DNA from: an uncultured Acidilobus sp. JCHS
GTDB taxonomy: Archaea; Thermoproteota; Thermoprotei_A; Sulfolobales; Acidilobaceae
DNA: 64,000 nt
NCBI GenBank assembly: GCA_000495735.1
Contig: AYMD01000001.1
Coordinates: 228,377-292,376 of the forward strand
Direction of reading: 5' to 3'
Shown: in pieces, positions 32,598-39,384 of the stretch
How the letters are laid out: each line of letters opens with the position of its first letter
Position numbering within the stretch: position 1 is the stretch's first letter
The notes under the pieces: generated by a model
What the model was told of the DNA's origin: nothing
Seen by the model: the letters and a program-made list of their open reading frames with translations, nothing else
Database searches by the model: none
Program-made: the position numbers and the translations under genes

Positions 32598-33171
32598 GCC
32601 CTGTCCACCTATTGTAGAGGTCGTGCTTGATTCCCAGGGCGTCAAGGACCTTACCAACCATGAAGTCCACCATGTCGTCTATCGTGCGGGGCAAGTGATA
32701 GAAGCCAGGCGCTAAAGGCATCACTATGGCACCCATCCTGGCTAGGGCCAGGAGGTTCCTAAGCTCGGCGACCCCTAGGGGCGTCTCCCTGAAGGCCACG
32801 ACCAGGGGCCTCCTGAGCCTCAGGACGGCCAGGGCCGCCCTGGCGACTAGGTTAAGCTCAAGGCCTGCCGCCAACATGGCGACAGTCTTCATGCTGGCCG
32901 GAACTATCGCCATGCAGTCAGGGGAGCTGCTCGAGCTCGCGAGGGGCGACGCGAAGTCATCCTCTCTGTAAACAGGCGCATACGGCGATAGCTCCTTGGC
33001 CAGACCCCCCTCAGCCATCCCCTCCTCGGCCTGGGCCACGAGGTCAGCCGACCTAGTTACTATGACCCCTGTAAGCCTCAGGCCCAGCTCGGCTGAGGCC
33101 CTGACCAGCCTGACCCCGTACCTCACGCCGCTGGCCCCCGTTATGGCAACAGCGAGCGAGCCGCAGCCCAT
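32569..33171 (-). CDS. ubiX: UbiX-family flavin prenyltransferase
   Basis: Attaches a dimethylallyl group to FMN to make the prenylated flavin used by UbiD-type decarboxylases. The 200-residue sequence has AVAITGASGVRYGVRLV (flavin-binding start), EDDFASPLASSSSSPDCMAIVPASMKTVAMLAAG (the S-S-S and P-C-S/D-M regions) and RRPLVVAFRETPLGVAELRNLLALARMGAIVMPLAPGFYHLPRTIDDMVDFMVGKVLD, all typical. ATG at 33171. No ubiD is adjacent. It ends within the coding region of the opposite gene. Confidence 0.92.
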   Translation of the reverse strand: MGCGSLAVAITGASGVRYGVRLVRASAELGLRLTGVIVTRSADLVAQAEEGMAEGGLAKELSPYAPVYREDDFASPLASSSSSPDCMAIVPASMKTVAMLAAGLELNLVARAALAVLRLRRPLVVAFRETPLGVAELRNLLALARMGAIVMPLAPGFYHLPRTIDDMVDFMVGKVLDALGIKHDLYNRWTGPRSPRASSP

Positions 33172-33237
33172 TCAGACCCCCGCATCACCTGTGTAGACTC
33201 TTATAACTGTCTTGCTCAGCAGTTAGGGGGATAAGCT

Positions 33238-34077
33238 ATGGCGCACCCGGGAGTCGGCTACTCAGCTGTTGGCGTCAGGGTAAGGCTGGGCAGGATACTC
33301 AGGGACGGGAAGGCGGTGATATTTGCCTTCGACCACGGCCTTGAGCACGGCCCCAGGGACTTCCTCCCTGAGGACAGGCTGGTCGCCAGGAACATAATAC
33401 AGCAGGTCGTGGAGGCTGGCGTAGACGCGATAATGCTGCTGCCCGGCATGGCGAGGCTGACCCATGAAATATGGGCCAACAGGGTGGCCCTCATAGTCAA
33501 GCTGACGGGCAAGACCGAGATGAGGCCTGAGGAGACCGTGCACCTTCAGAGCAGGCTGGCAACCGTTGAGGACGCTGTTGCCCTTGGGGCGGACGCCGTG
33601 GCCGCCACGGTCTACTGGGGGAGCGAGCACGAGGACCAGATGGTTGAGACCTGGCTCTCGATAAAGGAGGCGGCGGAGGCCTACGGCCTGCCCGCCCTCC
33701 AGCTGGCCTACCCCAGGGGGAAGAACATAAAGAACCGGTACGACCCCGAGATAGTCATGTATGGGACCAGGGCAGCTGTTGAGGTCGGCGCTGACCTGAT
33801 AAAGACCTACTACACAGGCTCCAGGGAGACCTTCGCCAAGGTGGTAGAGATGGCGCAGGGGATACCGGTCGTCATGAGCGGGGGAGCCGTGAGGGAGAGG
33901 CCCGTTGACTTCCTTAAGGACGTAAGTGACGTCATGGCCGCGGGCGGCAGCGGCGTGGCCGTGGGGAGAAACGTCTTCAGGGCTAAGGACGTAAAGGCCA
34001 TGGCGAGGGCCGTGATGGAGGTAGTCCACGAGGGCCTGAGCCCTGAGGAAGCGGCTAAGAAGTTCGGCCTCACGTGA
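33238..34077 (+). CDS. Class I fructose-bisphosphate aldolase, archaeal (DhnA) type
   Basis: Cleaves or condenses fructose-1,6-bisphosphate in central sugar metabolism. The 279-residue TIM barrel carries [17 protein letters not shown] (Asp of the phosphate/substrate site), [18 protein letters not shown] and the Schiff-base lysine Lys189 in [13 protein letters not shown], then [16 protein letters not shown] and the phosphate loop [14 protein letters not shown]. Length is normal. ATG at 33238 with GGGGGAT before it; a TATA box (CTTATAACT) near 33198-33206. The PfkB kinase gene follows after 15 bases, so the two are likely an operon. Confidence 0.93.
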   Translation: MAHPGVGYSAVGVRVRLGRILRDGKAVIFAFDHGLEHGPRDFLPEDRLVARNIIQQVVEAGVDAIMLLPGMARLTHEIWANRVALIVKLTGKTEMRPEETVHLQSRLATVEDAVALGADAVAATVYWGSEHEDQMVETWLSIKEAAEAYGLPALQLAYPRGKNIKNRYDPEIVMYGTRAAVEVGADLIKTYYTGSRETFAKVVEMAQGIPVVMSGGAVRERPVDFLKDVSDVMAAGGSGVAVGRNVFRAKDVKAMARAVMEVVHEGLSPEEAAKKFGLT

Positions 34078-34092
34078 GAGCAGGGACGACAA

Positions 34093-35079
34093 ATGGGGAG
34101 GCAGAAGGACCTGGACGTAGTGGCTGTCGGGCACTCGCTCATTGACCTAAGGTTTACAGTTAACAAGTTCGCCGCCCCTGACGAGGAGGCTGAGATACTT
34201 GAGCAGAGCACAGGCCCTGGGGGCTCGGCTGTCAACGTGGCGCTGATAGCCTCAAAGCTCGGGGGCAGGTCCGGCATAATAACTAAGGTAGGGCTTGACC
34301 ACTTTGGGAGACAGGTAGTAGAGGAGCTCCTCAGGCACAAGGTCGACATATCCGGCCTGAGGATAGGGTTTGGCTCGACGGGCTTCTCGGTGCTCATGAT
34401 AGACAAGGAGGGCAACCTGATACTCTACGGCTTCAAGGGGTGCGCCGAGAGGCTGGAGCCTGACGAGATAGATGAGAAGGTCGTGGGGAGGGCTAAGTTC
34501 ATCCACATAGCCAGCCTCAGGCCTGACACGTCAATCAGGGCCGCCGTCAGGGCCAAGGAACTTGACGCCCTGGTCTCGTGGGACCCGGGCAGGAGGCTCA
34601 GCATGGCCGGGCTCAAGGCCCTCCGGGGACTCGTGAAGTTCACTGACGTAGTTGAGCTCAATAGCAGGGAGTGCGCTAACCTGACGGGCGTCAGGGACCC
34701 AGTGGCATGCGCAGCCGAGATACAGAAGGTGGGTCCTAGCACCGTCATAGTCAAGATGGGCCCCAGGGGGCTCTACGCGCTCAGCGACGACTTCACGGGC
34801 TACATGCCGGCCTTCAGGGTTGACGTAGTTAGGGACTCAACGGGCAGCGGTGACGCCTTCGCGGCGGCCCTGCTGCTGAGGCTCTCGCGTGGGGACAAGC
34901 TGAAGGACGCCCTCATATACGCCCAGGCGGTTGCGGCACTTAAGGTCACCATGCTGGGCGCAAACGAGATACCTCCGCTTGAGGAGATCGAGAGGTTCCT
35001 GGCGGAGAGAAGAAAAGACGTAGAGGGAGCTATCGCGGACAGGCCTCCTCAGGAGCCCTCGGCGGGGACCAGCTCATAG
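34093..35079 (+). CDS. PfkB-family sugar kinase
   Basis: A 328-residue ribokinase-fold kinase. The first signature is seen in GPGGSAVNVALIASKLGGRSGIITKVGLDHFGRQVVEEL and the second in DVVRDSTGSGDAFAAALLLRLSRG, with catalytic Asp254 in G-S-G-D. It phosphorylates a sugar or nucleoside; coupling to aldolase would suit a phosphofructokinase or KDG-type kinase, but substrate cannot be read from sequence. ATG at 34093. Its last 31 bases overlap the opposing DUF35 gene. Confidence 0.88.
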   Translation: MGRQKDLDVVAVGHSLIDLRFTVNKFAAPDEEAEILEQSTGPGGSAVNVALIASKLGGRSGIITKVGLDHFGRQVVEELLRHKVDISGLRIGFGSTGFSVLMIDKEGNLILYGFKGCAERLEPDEIDEKVVGRAKFIHIASLRPDTSIRAAVRAKELDALVSWDPGRRLSMAGLKALRGLVKFTDVVELNSRECANLTGVRDPVACAAEIQKVGPSTVIVKMGPRGLYALSDDFTGYMPAFRVDVVRDSTGSGDAFAAALLLRLSRGDKLKDALIYAQAVAALKVTMLGANEIPPLEEIERFLAERRKDVEGAIADRPPQEPSAGTSS

Positions 35080-35609
35080 GTCAGGTAGCCCTCGGGCTCC
35101 CTCCTTACTACTTCAAGCCTGACCTTCATGCCCACCTTGAGCTTCTTCGGGTCCCTCTCCCTGACCCACGCCAGCACCTGGACCCCGTTGCTGAGCCTCG
35201 CTATGCCCACGGTGTAGTCCTGGTAGTGGCCGAAGGTGTAGGGCTTGGTGTATATCACGGTGTAGGTTATCAGGACCCCCTCCTTCGGCAGCTCGACCCA
35301 CTCAACCTCGCCGTCCTTAACGCCAGGGCAGTCCACCTGGGGCGGGAAGAACACCTCGCCCGTCTGCTTACACCTGGTGGCGTAGACCTTGCCCCCGCTG
35401 AGGCCCTCAAAGAACTTCCTGGTCTTCTCAACGCTTATCAAGAACCTCAGCCTCAGCTCCCTCTGGTCGAACCACACGGCTATGTTGGTCTTGGGGTCTA
35501 TTATTACGGGGACGCCCACGCTCCCCTTCATGGCGTTGGCGAAGTCCTCAAGCTGCTTAAGGTAGAGGTCTGACTCCTCCCTCTGAGTCCTAGCGCTCAC
35601 ACCCATCAC
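35049..35609 (-). CDS. DUF35 OB-fold acyl-CoA-binding protein, thiolase partner
   Basis: A 186-residue protein of the family that bridges thiolase to other enzymes in archaea. It has a helical N-terminus, a rubredoxin-like zinc site reduced to YATRCKQTGEVFFPPQVDCPGV (only two of the four usual Cys), and the OB fold ending in EGYLTYELVP. GTG 35609 overlaps the thiolase stop by 4 bases; GGAGGTGAT at 35604-35612 is a perfect ribosome site that favours the in-frame GTG at 35600. Translational coupling to the thiolase fits its role as partner. Loss of two zinc ligands occurs in part of the family. Confidence 0.85.
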   Translation of the reverse strand: MMGVSARTQREESDLYLKQLEDFANAMKGSVGVPVIIDPKTNIAVWFDQRELRLRFLISVEKTRKFFEGLSGGKVYATRCKQTGEVFFPPQVDCPGVKDGEVEWVELPKEGVLITYTVIYTKPYTFGHYQDYTVGIARLSNGVQVLAWVRERDPKKLKVGMKVRLEVVRREPEGYLTYELVPAEGS

Positions 35610-36796
35610 CTCCCCCTCGGCCTCTCAAGGCCAAGTACGGTAACGTAGGCGTAGTGGCCCGTTCCACCTACGTTGTGGGCCAGGGCCATGCCCTTCTTTA
35701 TCGGGGCCTGCCTCCCCGGCTCCACCTTGTTGAGGAGCTGCTTGGTCAGCTCAACTACCATGCTTACGCCCGTCGCCGCTATCGGGTGACCCTTGGCCTT
35801 CAGCCCCCCGCTCAGGTTGACCGGTATCAGGCCGCCTATGTACGTCTGGCCCTCCTTGACCAGCTTGTAGCCCTCGCCCCTCTTGACGAAGCCCAGGTCC
35901 TCATACGCCATGACCTCGGCTATCGTGAAGCAGTCGTGGACCTCGGCCACGTCGAAGTACCTGGCGGTGTTCTCGGCCTCAAGGCCCGCCTTCCTGTACG
36001 CCATCTGGGCGGCCAGCTGGGCCGCCTTAAGCCCCGTGAAGTCCTCCCTCTTGGAGAGGTTGGCGGTCCCGGAGGACGAGCCTATGGCATGTATCCAGAC
36101 GGGGGAGTCGGTGAGCTTCTTGGCCACCTCCTCGCTGGCGAGGACGACCGCGGCGGCCCCGTCAGTTATCGGGGACGAGTCGTAGAGCTTTATGGGCCAG
36201 GCTATGTAGCGGCTCTTCATACACGTCTCAAGGTCTATCTTCCTTGGGAACTGGGCCCTGGGGTTCATGCTGGCGTAGTAGTGGTTCTTGATAGCGACCT
36301 GGCAGAGGTCCTCCTCAGTGGCCCCGTACCTGGCCATGTAGGCCGTGGCGTAGAGGGCGTAGTAGCCGGGGAACGTGAGGCCGAAGTTCTGGAACTCCCA
36401 GAAGTAGTTCCCGGCCCTGCCTATGAACTCAACAACCGTTGGCGTGGGGCTCTCGTTCATCTTCTCAACTCCTACGGCCAGGGCTATGTCAGCCTGGCCT
36501 GAGGCGACGGCCATGTAGGCGCTGGCGACCGCAGAGCTGCCTGAGGCGCAGGCGGCCTCAACCCTGTGCAGGGGCTTGCCTGTGAGGCCAGCGTACTCGG
36601 CAACTACGACTGCTGGCAGGGGCTCACTGCTCCAGCCCCCTGCGTTGGCAACTACCATGTGCTCTATGTCCTTTGGCTCAAGGTTGGCGGTCTCCAGCGC
36701 CTCCCTGATGGCCTCATAGGCCAGCTCGGCCATATTGACATCGTTCCTTACGCCGAACCGGGAGTGGCCGTAACCTACCACAGCCACGTTCCTCAA
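35606..36796 (-). CDS. Thiolase (acetyl-CoA C-acyltransferase, SCP-x type)
   Basis: A 396-residue thiolase acting on acyl-CoA. The nucleophile Cys is in VEAACASGSSAVASAYMAV (about residue 85), and the C-terminal GGLKAKGHPIAATGVSMVVEL holds the His, with AHNVGGTGHYAYVTVLG giving the final Cys position as Val-Gly-Gly rather than C-G-G, as in SCP-x-type archaeal thiolases. It could start the mevalonate pathway or break down fatty acids. TTG at 36796 has a strong ribosome site, GGAGGTG, at about 36804-36810. The TATA box and palindrome upstream define its promoter. DUF35 follows in the same operon. Confidence 0.9.
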   Translation of the reverse strand: MRNVAVVGYGHSRFGVRNDVNMAELAYEAIREALETANLEPKDIEHMVVANAGGWSSEPLPAVVVAEYAGLTGKPLHRVEAACASGSSAVASAYMAVASGQADIALAVGVEKMNESPTPTVVEFIGRAGNYFWEFQNFGLTFPGYYALYATAYMARYGATEEDLCQVAIKNHYYASMNPRAQFPRKIDLETCMKSRYIAWPIKLYDSSPITDGAAAVVLASEEVAKKLTDSPVWIHAIGSSSGTANLSKREDFTGLKAAQLAAQMAYRKAGLEAENTARYFDVAEVHDCFTIAEVMAYEDLGFVKRGEGYKLVKEGQTYIGGLIPVNLSGGLKAKGHPIAATGVSMVVELTKQLLNKVEPGRQAPIKKGMALAHNVGGTGHYAYVTVLGLERPRGR

Positions 36797-36849
36797 GGCG
36801 TCGCACCTCCTGGGCTAAGGAAGAGGCGGCCCTTATGGAGGTTCGTCAT

Positions 36850-36891
36850 ATCCTGTCAGGATGGGCTATCGGGTCACCCTTTTAAAGGGGG
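36850..36891 (-). promoter_or_regulatory. Promoter and palindrome of the thiolase-DUF35 operon
   Basis: Reading leftward, CCTTTAAAAGGG at about 36879-36890 is a TATA-like box. About 25-30 bases downstream, over the expected transcription start, lies ATCCTGTCAGGAT (36850-36862), a perfect 13-base palindrome with a one-base centre. This position would block initiation if bound by a repressor. Confidence 0.5.
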
Positions 36892-36982
36892 ATGTATTAG
36901 GACTATATTATCTGCCCATGAAGGAGTCATTATTGTCGGCCCCCTCCTCAGTAGTTAATTCCCCTTATGTTACAGCTAGCTC

Positions 36983-37339
36983 GTGGTGAGAGCCTTGGTG
37001 ACCTTCGAGGACGTGAGGAGGATCCTTGAGCAGCTCTACGCCAAGGCGTCAGAGGCCCTGCCGGAGATTAAGGGCTGGGACAAAGTCTATCAGTTCTCCG
37101 TGGCCGGCCTCGGGAACTTCTACGTCGAGATAAAGGGCGGCAGGGTCAACGTGGTCCAGGGCAAACACCCGAGCCCGATAGCGACCCTGTCGGCCTCAGC
37201 TGACGTTTTTGAGAAGATAATGAGCGGCCAGCTCGACGCCATGAAGGCCTTCCTGGCGGGCCAGCTCAAGATAACTGGTAACGTGCTGGACACCATGAAC
37301 CTGAAGAGGCTCATAGACGCAGGGCTCGGTAAGAGCTGA
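36983..37339 (+). CDS. SCP2-type sterol-carrier-like lipid-binding protein
   Basis: A 118-residue single-domain SCP2 protein. WDKVYQFSVAGLGNFYVEIKGGRVNVVQGKHPSPIATLSASADVFEKIMSGQLDAMKAFLAGQLKITGNVLDTMNLKRLI has the family's beta-sheet core, the alkyl-binding helix and the final helix G-x-x-x-x-x-N. It probably binds acyl-CoA or lipids. GTG at 36983 (a second GTG at 36986 is possible); an AT-rich box near 36951-36959 predicts a leaderless start. It is divergent from the SCP-x-type thiolase, as if a eukaryotic SCP-x fusion were encoded as separate genes. It overlaps the opposite gene by 29 bases. Confidence 0.85.
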   Translation: MVRALVTFEDVRRILEQLYAKASEALPEIKGWDKVYQFSVAGLGNFYVEIKGGRVNVVQGKHPSPIATLSASADVFEKIMSGQLDAMKAFLAGQLKITGNVLDTMNLKRLIDAGLGKS

Positions 37340-38429
37340 GGTCAACGTAGCTGGGACCGTCAACCCTGGCGACCAACCACTCCCTTGTCCTTTTTACGAT
37401 CGCTGGCCTCGTGTCCAGGGCTGAGAGTATGCCGGAGTCGCGCCCGTTGACCAGGACGAGGTGGGCCCTCAGCCCCTCCTCAATAGGCCTTGGGCTCAGG
37501 TCCAGGGCCCTGTAGCCACCCACCAGGAGGGCCTCAAGTACTTTCCCTGGGGCGTCCCGAAGGCCCTGCTGCCTCGCTATGAGGAGCGCTACCTCGGCCT
37601 CACCCCAAGGGTCAGGCTCAGACCAGGCGGCGTTGTCCGTACCCAGCCCCAGCCTCACGCCAGCCGTGAGGGCCTCAGCGACAGGCGGCGGCCTGAGGGA
37701 GTGCCACATGTTGCTCCTGGGGCACATCACGAGCCCTATGCCGGCTTCAGCGAGGGCCTCGAGGTCCCCCCTTGAGAGGTAGGTCCCGTGGACGACGGCC
37801 GTGAACCTGGCAGCTACGGCTATCTCTAGGTCCCCCATGGCCCTGTTAATGGGGTCCTCTGCCACGTGAGTCAGGGAAGGCCTATGCTTTGCAGCGAGCT
37901 CGGAGACGAGGCTTGGCGGGTAGTCGAGGGGGCTTGAGAGCCCGAGGCCCGAGCATCCCTCAGGGAAGCCGGGGCCGGGCGTACCAAGCACCAGGACATC
38001 CATGTCCTTGGGCAGGGAGGCCCTGGCGAGCTGGGCCTCGGCGCAGCCAGCGCCTCCTCCCTCCCTGAAGTCCGCCAGGAGGCCCACGCCGCGCGCGTAC
38101 GCGGCCCAGTAGGTCCTCGCTATTGAGGCGACCGTCTCGGCGTGCCCCAGGGAGCCCAGGAGCCTGTACTTGAGGCCCTCGGGAGGGGCGACGAGGTCAT
38201 GGAGCCCAAGCTCAGGCCCGAACTCGGGGAAGGCGCCGTCAGCGCTGTGAACGTGGGCGTTCGCTGGCTGGGGCAGCGCCACAGCCCATGAGCCACCAAG
38301 GGAGTCAGCGGGGCACGAGCCCCAGCCTTCTATGGACTCCACCAGGCCGTTGGCCGAGATGCTTATGCAGGCGCCCTGCCTAGGCTCAAGCCCCTCACCG
38401 ACGAGGGCCAGCGAGGCCCTGATGTACAT
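37311..38429 (-). CDS. Amidohydrolase-superfamily metal-dependent hydrolase
   Basis: A 372-residue TIM-barrel hydrolase related to cytosine/guanine deaminases. Metal ligands are recognisable: HVH in QPANAHVHSADG, His in SLTHVAEDP and VVHGTYLSRGDLE, and the Asp in GVRLGLGTDNAAWSEPDPWGE. MCPRSNMWH is the usual substrate loop. It may deaminate a base or cleave an amide ring; the substrate is unknown. ATG at 38429. The region before it holds an AAGTCC/GGACTT inverted repeat around a TATA box shared with the divergent gene. Confidence 0.82.
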   Translation of the reverse strand: MYIRASLALVGEGLEPRQGACISISANGLVESIEGWGSCPADSLGGSWAVALPQPANAHVHSADGAFPEFGPELGLHDLVAPPEGLKYRLLGSLGHAETVASIARTYWAAYARGVGLLADFREGGGAGCAEAQLARASLPKDMDVLVLGTPGPGFPEGCSGLGLSSPLDYPPSLVSELAAKHRPSLTHVAEDPINRAMGDLEIAVAARFTAVVHGTYLSRGDLEALAEAGIGLVMCPRSNMWHSLRPPPVAEALTAGVRLGLGTDNAAWSEPDPWGEAEVALLIARQQGLRDAPGKVLEALLVGGYRALDLSPRPIEEGLRAHLVLVNGRDSGILSALDTRPAIVKRTREWLVARVDGPSYVDLSSYRALRL

Positions 38430-38448
38430 GTTCCTCAGCGAGACCTTA

Positions 38449-38474
38449 AAGTCCCTGACCTTTAAATAGGACTT
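38449..38474. promoter_or_regulatory. Divergent promoter with AAGTCC/GGACTT inverted repeat
   Basis: AAGTCC (38449-38454) and GGACTT (38469-38474) flank CTGACCTTTAAATA, which contains the rightward TATA-like box about 30 bases before the ATG at 38500. The leftward gene starts at 38429, and CTTTAAGG on the other strand (about 38444-38451) may be its TATA box. The symmetry suggests one factor controlling both directions. Confidence 0.4.
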
Positions 38475-38499
38475 AGGCCAAGAGAGGAGGGCCGCAGGG

Positions 38500-39297
38500 A
38501 TGTCTTACATCGAGAAGATGAGCAGGCTTGTAGCCCTCAACCAGCTCTACATAATCATCTACAGCGTGTTGGCGGCCATAATTGGGGTTAACATCTACCT
38601 CTTCCTCCTGGTATTCGTCTTCATAGCCATAAGCATGATAGTCCAGAGCGTCCTGACCAGCAGCAACCTGAACGAGAAGGGCAGCTACGTGCCCGAGATA
38701 CTCTCAGGCAAGAGGCTCTTCCATGAGGACAACACGAGGGCCATACAGACGAGGGACCAGCTGATATACCTTGACCTGCAGGAACAGACAAAGTTCTCCC
38801 TCTACACAACCTTTGGCGTCCTGATAGGCCTGGCGTACTTCTTCACGCTGTGGAAGTACATACCTGACCTCGCGTCCCTCATAGCGCTGAAGCTCTATGG
38901 CTCGTCCGCCCTCGAGTCGCTGCCGCTCTGGGAGGCCAGGCTTGCCCTCTTCCTGGCCTTCCTGGCCTACTTCGAAGGCTACTTCGTAATAAACCAGGGC
39001 ATAATGATGTGGGCCCTGAGCAGGGTCAAGAAGCTCCCAGCCCTCAACATACCCACCTCTTACATAGTTACAGACAAGGGGGTGGTCATAAAGGGCCTCA
39101 TGACTACCAAGGGCGTGAGGTTCCCACTACCTCCTGATGTGAGGCTCAACTTGGACAAGAACAGGAGGTTCGTGGAGCTCGTGAGGGACGGGAGGAGGAC
39201 CGTGACCAAGCTGAGGCTCTACACAAGGAACCCGGATAAGCTTTACGACATACTTAGGAGGGTCGCCCTGGCCTCCTCCCAGCGACAGGAGGGCTAA
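38500..39297 (+). CDS. Membrane protein, probably DUF2208 family
   Basis: A 265-residue crenarchaeal membrane protein with about four helices: two at residues 12-50 (LYIIIYSVLAAIIGVNIYLFLLVFVFIAISMIV), one near 103-122, and one near 150-170. A charged cytoplasmic part with strands follows (TDKGVVIKGLMTTKGVRFPLPPDVRLNLDKNRRFVEL), resembling the DUF2208 proteins known only from Crenarchaeota; that match is from memory and moderately secure. ATG at 38500. Function unknown. Confidence 0.65.
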   Translation: MSYIEKMSRLVALNQLYIIIYSVLAAIIGVNIYLFLLVFVFIAISMIVQSVLTSSNLNEKGSYVPEILSGKRLFHEDNTRAIQTRDQLIYLDLQEQTKFSLYTTFGVLIGLAYFFTLWKYIPDLASLIALKLYGSSALESLPLWEARLALFLAFLAYFEGYFVINQGIMMWALSRVKKLPALNIPTSYIVTDKGVVIKGLMTTKGVRFPLPPDVRLNLDKNRRFVELVRDGRRTVTKLRLYTRNPDKLYDILRRVALASSQRQEG

Positions 39298-39334
39298 GCG
39301 TACCTACTTCTCCTTAAAAGCGTTTTCAGCCAGA

Positions 39335-39364
39335 GGGGACCATGACTCCTAAAAAGAGGTCCCC
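39335..39364 (+). promoter_or_regulatory. Inverted repeat at the lhr promoter
   Basis: GGGGACC (39335-39341) and GGTCCCC (39358-39364) form a perfect 7-base inverted repeat with 16 bases between, 20 bases before the lhr start. A TATA-like CTTAAAAGC at about 39312-39320 puts the transcription start near 39345, inside the repeat. It could act as an operator or as a 5' hairpin. Confidence 0.4.
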
Positions 39365-39384
39365 GCAACAGGTGCCAGAGGCTG

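Noticed and set aside
33262..34134. Leftward 290-residue frame opposite the aldolase gene
   Set aside because: The aldolase has all catalytic motifs. The antisense frame is long only because of GC-rich codon bias.
35654..36502. Rightward 282-residue frame opposite the thiolase
   Set aside because: The thiolase motifs on the other strand are unambiguous, and the antisense product has no family-like sequence.
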